From positions 62,001 through 126,000 of the forward strand of contig CAWJRN010000003.1 in the NCBI GenBank assembly GCA_963845265.1: a stretch of 64,000 nt of DNA, in the 5' to 3' direction. The translations under genes were made by a program, and so were the position numbers. How positions within the stretch are numbered: position 1 is the stretch's first letter; the number at the start of each line of letters is the position of its first letter. Source of the stretch: DYRB01 sp963845265 (GTDB lineage Bacteria > Pseudomonadota > Gammaproteobacteria > Chromatiales > Chromatiaceae). Shown here piece by piece: positions 36,122 to 44,132 of this stretch. Under the pieces are notes generated by a model. That model ran no database searches and was not told where the DNA came from. It worked only from the letters and a program-made list of their open reading frames with translations.

Positions 36122-36460
36122 CTAGCTCATGTAGCTCAGGGCTTCGTCACCTGGGTTCGGTAGCCCGGCGATCCGCCAGGCGGTTCGGCAACCCCCAAAC
36201 AGGTGCTGCACGGCGTGCTTGTCCATGCCGTGGGAGGTGCTGGCCTGGGCCGTGGGCGGCAGGGATCCGTAGGTGAAGTGGTGCTCGCGTAGATAATGCA
36301 GAATGACCCAGTGGGCCGGTGTGAGCCGACCTATGCCGTCCACCTCGGCGATGCGCTGGGCGAGTTCCTCGTCCCACTCCTTGGGCTCCCTGAGGAAGCC
36401 ATCGGCATCGACGTCTGGGCGCCGCCGGTGCCTGGGTGCGCTGATCGGGTTGGTGTGCAT
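36122..36460 (-). CDS. DsrC/TusE-family protein lacking both active cysteines (RspA-like)
   Basis: 112 aa. DsrC fold landmarks: DADGFLREPKEWDEELAQRI, LTPAHWVILHYLREHH and a C-terminal RIAGLPNPG arm. In DsrC the arm carries two cysteines (AC-x-IAGLPKPTGC-V); here the first position is Trp (TAWRIAGLPNP) and the C-terminal one is gone (arm ends GDEALSYMS). A cysteine is present five residues earlier (FGGCRTAW). It therefore cannot form the DsrC trisulfide and fits the cysteine-free regulatory paralogues described as RspA. Separate from the dsr operon, upstream of nothing obvious. Confidence 0.82.
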   Translation of the reverse strand: MHTNPISAPRHRRRPDVDADGFLREPKEWDEELAQRIAEVDGIGRLTPAHWVILHYLREHHFTYGSLPPTAQASTSHGMDKHAVQHLFGGCRTAWRIAGLPNPGDEALSYMS

Positions 36461-36590
36461 CTTGGGGCTCTGTTGGCTTCGCGGGGACTGACACTATAGA
36501 CCGCGGCGCGCTGGTTGGCTTTGGTGCCGGTATGCGCTTGCCGGTTTCCGGCTTCAGCTCCGTCAGTCCTCCGTCTCCCCCGGAGGCTCT

Positions 36591-37034
36591 TTAGAGCCGT
36601 ACCTGATGATGGTCCAGGGGGTAGCCTAGTCCCTTGTAATGGACATAGCGGAGCCGCCCAGCAGCCCGGATGTCGGGGTCTTGATCGATGGGTTCGAGCA
36701 GCCGTTCCCAGCGGTCGAGGTCACTTGGTACCTCGATGCCCAGGTTGATCAGGACCTGGGTGGGCAGGTCCGGGGCGACAGCGGCGGTGCCGCCGTGACC
36801 GATGAGGATGGGTGTCAGGTGCGGATCGGTCTCGCCCACCAGGCCGTGGGGCAGGAAGCTGTCCTCGCGGAAGGTCCAGAGTAGCCCGTCGAGGGCCCTG
36901 GCGGTGCCTTCGTCAGGGGTCTCGACATAAACGCGCAGGCCCTCTCCATGTGCCCGTTGAACCAGCCGACAGGTCAGCTGAAGCCGGTCCCCTTCGCTGT
37001 CTGCCGTGAGGGTGTAGAAGTCGATGCGGAGCAC
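36591..37034 (-). CDS. holC: DNA polymerase III chi subunit
   Basis: 147 aa. HolC signature: IDFYTLTADSEGDRLQLTCR at the start, LLWTFREDSFLPH in the middle and a LINLG end (VLINLGIEVPSDLDRWERL). Bridges the clamp loader to SSB. Follows pepA by 15 nt on the minus strand, the standard pepA-holC order; valS, the usual next gene, is absent. Confidence 0.92.
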   Translation of the reverse strand: MLRIDFYTLTADSEGDRLQLTCRLVQRAHGEGLRVYVETPDEGTARALDGLLWTFREDSFLPHGLVGETDPHLTPILIGHGGTAAVAPDLPTQVLINLGIEVPSDLDRWERLLEPIDQDPDIRAAGRLRYVHYKGLGYPLDHHQVRL

Positions 37035-37049
37035 GTCCGGCGACCTCGG

Positions 37050-38552
37050 TCAGTGGGTCGCCACGCCGCTGCGGCCGATCAGGAATTGGGTCAGCAGCGC
37101 CACCGGGCGACCCGTGGAGCCCTTTTCCTTGCCGCTGCGCCAGGCGATGCCTGCGATGTCCAGGTGGGCCCAGGGGTACTTCTTGGTGAAGCGCGCCAGG
37201 AAGCAGGCGGCGGTTACGGCCCCGGCTTCGCGCCCGCCGATGTTGGCCATGTCGGCAAAGTTGCTGTCGAGCTGGGACTGGTAGTCGTCCCAAAGGGGCA
37301 GGCGCCAGGCGCGGTCGCCCGCATAGTCGCCGGCGGCCAGGACCTCGGCGGCGAGCTTGTCGTCGGCGCTGAAGAGCCCGGCCGGGTGCTTGCCCAGGGC
37401 GACCACACAGGCCCCGGTGAGGGTGGCCAAGTCGATGACCGCCGCCGGGTCGAAGCGCTCGCTGTAGGTCAGGGCGTCGCAGAGTATGAGCCGCCCCTCG
37501 GCGTCGGTGTTGAGGATCTCCACGGTCTGGCCGGACATGCTGGTGACGATGTCTCCGGGCTTGTTAGCGGCGCCGTCGGGCAGGTTCTCCGAGGCCGGCA
37601 CAACCCCAATCAGGTTGATGGGCAGTCCAAGGGCAACCGCGGCCCGCACGGCGCCGATGACACTGGCACCGCCGCACATGTCGTACTTCATCTCGTCCAT
37701 CTCGGCGGACGGCTTGATGGAGATGCCACCGGCGTCGAAGGTCAGCCCCTTGCCCACCAGGACTACGGGCTTCTCGCCCTTTTTGCCGCCCGCATAGCGC
37801 ATGACAATGAGCTTGGCCGGCTCCCGGCTGCCGCGGGAGACCGACAACAGGGCCCCCATGCCAAGCTCCTGCATGTCGTGTTCTTCCAGGACCTCGACGT
37901 CCAGCCTGGGGTGTGCCGTGGCCAGGTCCCGCACACGCTCCGCTAGATAGCTCGGGGTGCAGATGTTGCCCGGCAGGTCGCCAAGCTCCTTGGCTAGGGC
38001 GACGCCGGCGGCGATGGCCCCACCATGGTTCGCGGCGCGTTGGGCCGCGTCCATATCATGCTTTTTCGAGACCCACAGGGTGAGGCGCTTGAGGGGGTGC
38101 TTGAGGGGGTGCTTCTCCGTCTTGGTGGCGGTGTAGCGGTAGGTCTGCTCGGCGGCGGTGGTCACCAGGTCGCGTATCGCCTGGTAGGGGTCCAGCTCCG
38201 CCGGGGCCAGTTCTGCCAGGGTGCACAGGGCATCGGTGGTGCGGCTCTGGTTGAGGACACCGACGGCGGCGGCCATGGCCTGGATGTACACCGTGCGCGT
38301 CAGCTCCCGACGTTTGCCGCAGCCCACCAATAGAACACGTTCCGCCGCGACCCCGGGGACCCCATAGAGCATCAGGGTACGGCCCTTCTCGCCGTCCATG
38401 TCGCCGATGCGCAAGACCTCGGCCAAGTGACCCGAACTGGCCTTGTCGATGGCTTCCCCCGGGCCGGACAGCTTGCGCTTGTCGAACACCCCGAGGATCA
38501 GGCAGGGGGTCTTCAGCCCAGCCAGGTCGCCGCTATTGATCTTGAATTCCAT
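37050..38552 (-). CDS. pepA: leucyl aminopeptidase
   Basis: 500 aa M17 enzyme. ATG 38552 (MEFKINSGDLAGLKTPC) matches the family N-terminus and has GAGG 8 nt upstream; ATG 38570 is the alternative. Signature NTDAEGRL in VEILNTDAEGRLILCDAL, with metal ligands in VGKGLTFDAGGISIKPS. Removes N-terminal residues; PepA can also bind DNA in Xer recombination. Divergent from lptG. Confidence 0.95.
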   Translation of the reverse strand: MEFKINSGDLAGLKTPCLILGVFDKRKLSGPGEAIDKASSGHLAEVLRIGDMDGEKGRTLMLYGVPGVAAERVLLVGCGKRRELTRTVYIQAMAAAVGVLNQSRTTDALCTLAELAPAELDPYQAIRDLVTTAAEQTYRYTATKTEKHPLKHPLKRLTLWVSKKHDMDAAQRAANHGGAIAAGVALAKELGDLPGNICTPSYLAERVRDLATAHPRLDVEVLEEHDMQELGMGALLSVSRGSREPAKLIVMRYAGGKKGEKPVVLVGKGLTFDAGGISIKPSAEMDEMKYDMCGGASVIGAVRAAVALGLPINLIGVVPASENLPDGAANKPGDIVTSMSGQTVEILNTDAEGRLILCDALTYSERFDPAAVIDLATLTGACVVALGKHPAGLFSADDKLAAEVLAAGDYAGDRAWRLPLWDDYQSQLDSNFADMANIGGREAGAVTAACFLARFTKKYPWAHLDIAGIAWRSGKEKGSTGRPVALLTQFLIGRSGVATH

Positions 38553-38719
38553 GGGTCTGCCTCGCTTCATGAAGACGTCGCGGCCCTGCTTAGGATGGGC
38601 GCGGCGGTGTAAGATACGCGACCCGCGAGTCTACAGGATTCACAAGTGGCGCTGTACTTTCGCCCGTCGCCCATGCGCTACCGCACCCCGCTCGACGGAC
38701 CCGCCCAGAGGCCCCCGAT

Positions 38720-39784
38720 GTGAAGATCATTGACCGCTACCTGGCGCATGCCGTCATCGTTGGCGCCTTGGCGACCATGGCCGTGTTGCTGCCCCTGATT
38801 GCCTTCTTCTTGGTGGCCGACGAGATGGATGCGGTCAAGGAGCAGGGCTATCGCCTGACCGACGCCCTGATCTTCGTCTCCCTGTCTCTGCCGCGTTTTG
38901 CCTACCAACTCTTTCCCATTGCCACCCTGATTGGCGCTCTGATGGGTCTGGGGGCCCTGGCCAGCCGCTCGGAACTGGTGGCCATGCGTGCCGCAGGGGT
39001 CTCGATCGGGCGTATCGTCGGGGCCGCCATGATTGGTGGCCTGGTGCTGGCGGTACTGGCGGTGGCGGTGGGGGAGGGGCTTGCCCCCATCGCCGAGCGC
39101 GAGGGGGTGCGGCTACGCGCCGAGGCGATGTCCGGCCAGGTCACCATGGCCACCCCCTACGGCTTCTGGGCGCGGGACCGGGATACCTTCGTCAACATTC
39201 GGGAGATCCTCCCCGGGGCCGATCTGCGCGATGTGTCGATCTATCAACTGGATGACGAGCGTCGCCTCACCGTGGCGACCCATGCGGCCCGAGCCCGCTT
39301 TGTCGACGGTGCCTGGATCCTGGAGGACGTGGCCCGCAGCCGTATCTTCGATGACCGGGTCGAGGCCGAGCATTTGCCACGGGAGGACTGGACCTCCCGT
39401 ATCAACCCGGGCTTGCTGGAGGTGGTGGTCGTGCAGCCCCAGATGCTGCCCATTTGGGGGCTGCATCGCTACATTCGGTACATGCAAGCGAACGACCAGG
39501 ACGCACGCTCCTACGAGGTCGTCTTCTGGGCCAAGGTGGTTCAACCCTTCCTGATTCTCGCCATGATCTTCGTCGCCATCCCGCTGCTGCTAGGGTCCAC
39601 GCGCACCAGCGGTACCGGGACCAGGATCTTCGTTGGAATCCTGGTGGGGGTTGTCTTCTACCTGATCAGCCGGACCTTCTCCTATCTGGCCCTGCTCTAT
39701 GGACTGAGTCCGGTGGTCGCAGCCTTTACCCCTCCGCTACTGTTCCTCGCAGCTGCCCTGTGGGTGCTGCGGCGGGTGGGTTAA
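38720..39784 (+). CDS. lptG: LPS export permease LptG
   Basis: 354 aa, GTG start, six membrane helices flanking a periplasmic beta-jellyroll domain (residues about 125-255). The N-terminus KIIDRYLAHAVIVGALAT and the ALASRSELVAMRAAGVSI coupling helix fit YjgP/YjgQ proteins. Part of the LptB2FG transporter moving LPS to LptC/A. Its usual partner lptF is not upstream: only a 25-codon frame (from GTG 38646, stop overlapping the lptG start as GTGA) separates it from divergent pepA. LptG versus LptF is decided by similarity at the ends and by position. Confidence 0.88.
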   Translation: MKIIDRYLAHAVIVGALATMAVLLPLIAFFLVADEMDAVKEQGYRLTDALIFVSLSLPRFAYQLFPIATLIGALMGLGALASRSELVAMRAAGVSIGRIVGAAMIGGLVLAVLAVAVGEGLAPIAEREGVRLRAEAMSGQVTMATPYGFWARDRDTFVNIREILPGADLRDVSIYQLDDERRLTVATHAARARFVDGAWILEDVARSRIFDDRVEAEHLPREDWTSRINPGLLEVVVVQPQMLPIWGLHRYIRYMQANDQDARSYEVVFWAKVVQPFLILAMIFVAIPLLLGSTRTSGTGTRIFVGILVGVVFYLISRTFSYLALLYGLSPVVAAFTPPLLFLAAALWVLRRVG

Positions 39785-39796
39785 CCCTGACGTTGA

Positions 39797-40261
39797 TCAG
39801 GTGCCTGCGGGTGGCGGCGTTGCCTTGGTCACCAACACCAGGCGAGTGCGGGACCAGCGGTCGTGCCACGCCAGGTGGCCGGGATCGATCAGCACCCATA
39901 GCAACCCCAGCCCAGCCGGCGCCAGGGCGACGGTCGCACATGCCAATCGCAATAGGGCATCCTTGAGTCGCGGTTTGGCCCCATCCGCACGCACCAGGCG
40001 CAGGCGCCAGGCGTTCATGCCGAGGGTCTGGCCCCCGTGGGTCCAGAAGTAGACATAGAAGCCGCCGACCACAGCCACCAGCCAAGCGCGGAACCACCAG
40101 GCCTGGGCGGGAAACTCCGATCCCACCAGCGCCATATAGGGCACCACAACCAGGGCGGCGGCCAGCAACAGGACGGCAAACAGCAGCGCGCTGTCGTAGA
40201 TGAGCGCGGACAGGCGCCGCAGGAGGCCAGGGGGCCGGGCTTGGGAGATGTCGATATCCAT
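39797..40261 (-). CDS. RDD family membrane protein
   Basis: 154 aa with three to four helices. RDD pattern: PGLLRRLSALIYDSALLFAV at the start (R..D), GQTLGMNAWRLRLVRADG in the middle and the final AWHDRWSRTRLV. RDD proteins next to lptG are common in gammaproteobacteria; function unsettled. Convergent with lptG. Confidence 0.88.
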   Translation of the reverse strand: MDIDISQARPPGLLRRLSALIYDSALLFAVLLLAAALVVVPYMALVGSEFPAQAWWFRAWLVAVVGGFYVYFWTHGGQTLGMNAWRLRLVRADGAKPRLKDALLRLACATVALAPAGLGLLWVLIDPGHLAWHDRWSRTRLVLVTKATPPPAGT

Positions 40262-40276
40262 GAGCTTGGGCAGGCG

Positions 40277-41752
40277 TCAGTGGCGATGCTCGTGGGTATG
40301 CTTGGCGCTCGGCAACTGCCGGTACTCCGAGCAACGCCGCGGGGTCGGAACCCCCTTGCCGGGGTTGAGCAGCTCGGTTGGATCGAAGGCACGCTTGACG
40401 GCGCGGAACTGGTCCAGCTCGTCCTTGTTGAATTGCACGCACATCTGGCGGATCTTCTCGATCCCTACCCCGTGCTCGCCGGTGATGGTCCCGCCGACTT
40501 CGACGCATAGTTCCAGGATCTTGCCGCCCAGCTCCTCGGTGCGCTCCAACTCCCCTGGGTTGTTGGCGTTGTAGAGGATGAGCGGGTGCAGGTTGCCATC
40601 GCCGGCATGGAAGACGTTGGCCACGGGTAGTCCATATTCCTCGGACAACTCCGCGGTGCGCCTCAGCACCTCCGGCAAGAAGCGTCGCGGGATGGTCCCA
40701 TCCATGCAGTAGTAGTCCGGCGACAGGCGGCCGACGGCCGGGAAGGCGGCCTTGCGCCCGGCCCAGAAGCGCATCCGCTCCGCGGCGTCCCGGGCGGTAC
40801 GGACCTCCGTCGCCCCCCCGGCCAGGAGCAACTCGCGCACCGCGGCGATGTGCTCGGAGACCTCCTGGTTGGTCCCGTCGACCTCGCACAGCAGGATGGC
40901 GGCGGCGTCGGTAGGGTAGCCGGCGTGGACGAAGGCCTCGGCGGCGGCGATGGCCGGGCCGTCCATCATCTCGAGTCCGGCGGGGATGATGCCGGCGGCG
41001 ATGATGTCGCCCACCGCGGTTCCCGCCTTCTCCACGTCGTCGAAGGCAGCCAGCACCACCTGAGCCCGCTCCGGGATAGGCAGCAGGCGCACCGTCACCT
41101 CCACCACGACCCCGAGCATGCCCTCTGAGCCGATGAGCAGGGCCAGCAGGTCGTAGCCTGGGCTGTCCAGGGCCTGGCCGCCGATCTCCAGCAGATCTCC
41201 CTCCACAGTGACCAGGGTTAGGCCCAGCACGTTATGGACGGTGAGCCCGTACTTGAGGCAGTGCACCCCGCCGGCGTTCTCCGACACGTTGCCGCCAATG
41301 GTGCAGGCGATCTGTGACGAGGGGTCCGGGGCATAGTAGAGCCCGTGGGCGACGGCGGCCTCGGAGACGGCGAGGTTGCGCACTCCGGGCTGGACCCGGG
41401 CGGTGCGGTTGATGGGGTCGATGTCCAGGATGGCGTTGAAGCGGGCGAGGCTCAGGACGATGCCATCCCCAAGGGGTAGGGCCCCGCCGGACAGGCCGGT
41501 CCCGGCACCTCGTGCCACCACCGGAATCCCGCGTGAATGGCACAGGCGCATGATCCGCTGGACCTGATCCAGGGTGTGGGGCAGCACCACCAGCATCGGG
41601 ATCTGGCGGTAGGCGGAGAGGCCGTCGCACTCATAGGGGCGTAGTTCCTCCTCTTGCTCCAGCACGGCGTCTGGGGGCAGGAAGGAGTGCAGGGCCTTGA
41701 GGAGTTCTGCCCTGGCTGCGGGGTTCGGGGCGGGGCGTTGGGGAGCGGTCAT
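40277..41752 (-). CDS. glcD: GlcD-type FAD-linked 2-hydroxyacid oxidase
   Basis: 491 aa from ATG 41752 (MTAPQRPAPNPAARAELLKA). PCMH/FAD_binding_4 domain (MLVVLPHTLDQVQRIMRLCH, ARGAGTGLSGGALPLGDG) and FAD-oxidase C-terminal domain ending in GGTITGEHGVGIEK. Oxidises glycolate or D-lactate and passes electrons to a GlcE/GlcF-type partner, but neither glcE nor glcF is adjacent. A D-lactate role would connect with the LarA operon 20 kb away; this is inference. His-rich tail (KHTHEHRH). Confidence 0.88.
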   Translation of the reverse strand: MTAPQRPAPNPAARAELLKALHSFLPPDAVLEQEEELRPYECDGLSAYRQIPMLVVLPHTLDQVQRIMRLCHSRGIPVVARGAGTGLSGGALPLGDGIVLSLARFNAILDIDPINRTARVQPGVRNLAVSEAAVAHGLYYAPDPSSQIACTIGGNVSENAGGVHCLKYGLTVHNVLGLTLVTVEGDLLEIGGQALDSPGYDLLALLIGSEGMLGVVVEVTVRLLPIPERAQVVLAAFDDVEKAGTAVGDIIAAGIIPAGLEMMDGPAIAAAEAFVHAGYPTDAAAILLCEVDGTNQEVSEHIAAVRELLLAGGATEVRTARDAAERMRFWAGRKAAFPAVGRLSPDYYCMDGTIPRRFLPEVLRRTAELSEEYGLPVANVFHAGDGNLHPLILYNANNPGELERTEELGGKILELCVEVGGTITGEHGVGIEKIRQMCVQFNKDELDQFRAVKRAFDPTELLNPGKGVPTPRRCSEYRQLPSAKHTHEHRH

Positions 41753-41882
41753 AGTCTGCCTTCCAATCACGCGGCACCGCAGGGATGCGGGGCGACAGGT
41801 ATGCTACCAGGCTTGTGGTTTTCAGCGGGGGGGCCATGTCGTATAACGCACCTTCGCATCAATTCAGGCCCGAGAGATATCC

Positions 41883-42872
41883 ATGTATCCAGCCCAACTC
41901 CAGTGTCCCCGCCCAAGCCGCGTCATTTCCGTCGGTCTGCTTGGGCCGCTCCTGTTCGCACTTGTTGCGCCTGTCCTCGCGGCGCGTGGCCCGGCACTGC
42001 CGGATTATCCGGCGGACGAAGTGGCGCCGGGCGTCTATGTGATCCACGGTCCGGTCGGTTATCCGACCCCGGAGAACCAGGGCTTTATGAACAACCCGTC
42101 CTTCCTGGTCACGGACGCCGGGGTGATCGTAGTGGACCCGGGTTCCAGCGTCCAGACCGGGGAGATGGTCCTGCGTCAGGTCCGTAAGGTCACGGACAAG
42201 CCCCTGTTGGCGGTGTTCAATACCCATGTCCATGGCGACCATTGGTTGGGCAACCAGGCGTTGAGCGCCGCGGCGCCGGAGGTGCCCATCTATGCTCATC
42301 CGAAAATGCTGGCGCAGGTCGCCCAGGGGGCGGGGGAGGAATGGGTCCAGCGCATGATGAGCGCAACCAATGGGGCCACCGAGGGGACCACGGTGCGGGG
42401 TCCGACCCTGGCCCTGGATGGCGGTGAGACGGCCTCCGTCGGTGGTCTGACCTTCAAGGCGCACTATTACCCCCATGTGCACAGCACCACGGACCTGATG
42501 ATCGAGGTCCCGGAGCTTGGGCTGCTGTTTCTGGGCGACAATGCCTGCAATCGCCGCATCGTGCGCATGGACGACGGGTCCTTCCAGGGTAGCGTCGAGG
42601 CCCTGGACGGGGTCAAGGGGGTGGAGGCCAAGGTCCTGATCCCGGGCCACGGCCTGACCGGCGGCTGGGAGATCGTGGACAATTACCGCACTTATCTCAA
42701 CGGGGTCTACGAGGGCGTGGCCGAGCTCTACGAGCAGGGCCTGACGGACTTTGAGATGAAGCCACTGCTGGCGGAGCGTTTGGCCAGCTTCAAGGACTGG
42801 CCGGGCTTTGATGACGAGTTGGGCAAGCATATCTCGCTCGCCTACCTGGAGGTGGAGGCCAACGCCTTCTGA
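41883..42872 (+). CDS. exported MBL-fold metallo-hydrolase
   Basis: 329 aa. N-terminal signal peptide (VGLLGPLLFALVAPVLA, cleavage about residue 34). MBL zinc motif NTHVHGDHWLGN near residue 113, later ligands HVHSTTD and LFLGDNA, and IPGHGLTGG. The family resembles the SoxH/quinoprotein-relay periplasmic hydrolases of sulfur oxidisers and methylotrophs, but no partner genes define a substrate. Divergent from glcD. Confidence 0.85.
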   Translation: MYPAQLQCPRPSRVISVGLLGPLLFALVAPVLAARGPALPDYPADEVAPGVYVIHGPVGYPTPENQGFMNNPSFLVTDAGVIVVDPGSSVQTGEMVLRQVRKVTDKPLLAVFNTHVHGDHWLGNQALSAAAPEVPIYAHPKMLAQVAQGAGEEWVQRMMSATNGATEGTTVRGPTLALDGGETASVGGLTFKAHYYPHVHSTTDLMIEVPELGLLFLGDNACNRRIVRMDDGSFQGSVEALDGVKGVEAKVLIPGHGLTGGWEIVDNYRTYLNGVYEGVAELYEQGLTDFEMKPLLAERLASFKDWPGFDDELGKHISLAYLEVEANAF

Positions 42873-42888
42873 CGCAACGATCAAGATG

Positions 42889-42918
42889 GGCCGCTTGGGC
42901 CTTCTGATTCAAGCGGCC
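42889..42918 (+). terminator. hairpin after the MBL hydrolase gene
   Basis: GGCCGCTTG-(12-nt loop)-CAAGCGGCC, 17 nt after the stop, followed by TTCGGAATG. Confidence 0.5.
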
Positions 42919-43104
42919 TTCGGAATGATCGAGTGCTTGATCCCGGCGATGTCGTTCCGATCACACCCTGCCTGCAGGGCGTGATGCCCACCAAGTTAAG
43001 GGTAGGGTGTCTGGGAAGATTGTGGTCCGGGTGGCGGGTAGGGTGCCGGACGACGGCTCGTCGATTTGCAGGAGAGCCTACCGATCACATACTCTTTTAC
43101 AGGG

Positions 43105-43133
43105 TTGACCTTGTTCGGTTCGGCACGTATATT
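43105..43133 (+). promoter_or_regulatory. sigma-70-type promoter
   Basis: TTGACC at 43105-43110, 17-bp spacer, TATATT at 43128-43133, about 90 nt before the gene at 43224. The best-formed promoter in the window. Confidence 0.65.
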
Positions 43134-43149
43134 AGAAAGCGATAATATA
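43128..43149. promoter_or_regulatory. inverted repeat over the -10 (candidate operator)
   Basis: TATATTA-GAAAGCGA-TAATATA: 7-bp arms and an 8-nt centre, the left arm coinciding with the -10 box. A dimeric repressor bound here would block transcription of the gene at 43224. Confidence 0.4.
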
Positions 43150-43223
43150 CAAAAGCGCTCCGGGCTCTTGGCCTGTGTGTCAGCGCGAAGGCCCACATCC
43201 CATCGCCGCCAGGGTGCATCCAG

Positions 43224-44132
43224 ATGCCAAACGCCGAATCCGCGAACGCATGCGCGCCCCTACCCGTGGGCGGCTATCCGGCGATACTCGCCGAGTGCCG
43301 CACTCTGGGTGGGGACGGAAGCTGCCAGCAGGTGCTCGACGATTGCCTGGTCCATCTGGATGACCAACTGAATGGCCCGGCGTCCGGTCGGGATCGCCGT
43401 TCGGCTCGCCAGACCCTGCGCGAACTGGCCGTTCTGCTGGCCTCTAAGCGCCTGGATCTTGGCCGCGGCGACTATCAGCGCCTACTGGCGAGCCTCTCGG
43501 GGATCTTCGAGACAGGGCCTCAGTCGACGCCGCGGGCGTCCCTGGCGACCACGGCGCCGAGCTATGCCGGTGTGGTTGCGGCCATTAGCCGCGCCTGCCC
43601 GACCTGTGACTATGAGGCTGTCCTCGGCCAGTTGCTGATCTATATGTCGCGCCTGTTTCTGGACCGGCGTAGCGGCTGGAAGTCCATCTTCCGCAATATT
43701 CGCTCCATTGCAGATCGGGTCGACGTCATGCAGCGTCTGGATGATGTGGAGTTGGCCAGGATCGACGAGTGGGTCGAGTCCGGGGCGGCCAATCTCTTCC
43801 CTATCCAGCGGGAGTTGGGGCAGGCCATCGATCGGCTTGGCGAGCAGGTGGCCGAGCTGGATGCGCAGATCGCCGCCAAGGCTGCGATGCGTGACCTGGA
43901 TGCGCGTCGGCGCCGCGGCGACGCCCATCTGCGCAATGTCGTGTCCTTCGATACCTGGCGGGAGAGGCGGGAGTTGGCGGAGCTGGAGCAGCGGCGTGCC
44001 GACTTGTGCGACCAGATAGAGGCCAAGCAGGGGGTCAAGGAGCTGATTGACGACGATATCCACGACCTGGAGGAGAGCCTGCGCGCTACCCGCCGTGCCT
44101 ATTTTGTCCACTTGGCCTGGAGCGCTGCCTAA
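43224..44132 (+). CDS. hypothetical protein with long C-terminal coiled coil
   Basis: Not recognised. 302 aa, soluble, no signal. A helical N-terminal domain (residues about 15-175, with YEAVLGQLLIYMSRLFLDRR and SGWKSIFRNIRSIADRVD) is followed by a coiled coil at about 190-290 (LGEQVAELDAQIAAKAAMRD, RADLCDQIEAKQGVKELIDD). The helical part faintly recalls N-terminal regulatory domains of some diguanylate cyclases, but no GGDEF domain follows. Its stop overlaps the convergent PilB-like gene by 4 nt. Confidence 0.7.
   Translation: MPNAESANACAPLPVGGYPAILAECRTLGGDGSCQQVLDDCLVHLDDQLNGPASGRDRRSARQTLRELAVLLASKRLDLGRGDYQRLLASLSGIFETGPQSTPRASLATTAPSYAGVVAAISRACPTCDYEAVLGQLLIYMSRLFLDRRSGWKSIFRNIRSIADRVDVMQRLDDVELARIDEWVESGAANLFPIQRELGQAIDRLGEQVAELDAQIAAKAAMRDLDARRRRGDAHLRNVVSFDTWRERRELAELEQRRADLCDQIEAKQGVKELIDDDIHDLEESLRATRRAYFVHLAWSAA

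Noticed and set aside
39726..40889. 387-aa minus-strand frame across the RDD and glcD genes
   Set aside because: Out-of-frame Arg/Gly-rich translation overlapping two well-supported genes.
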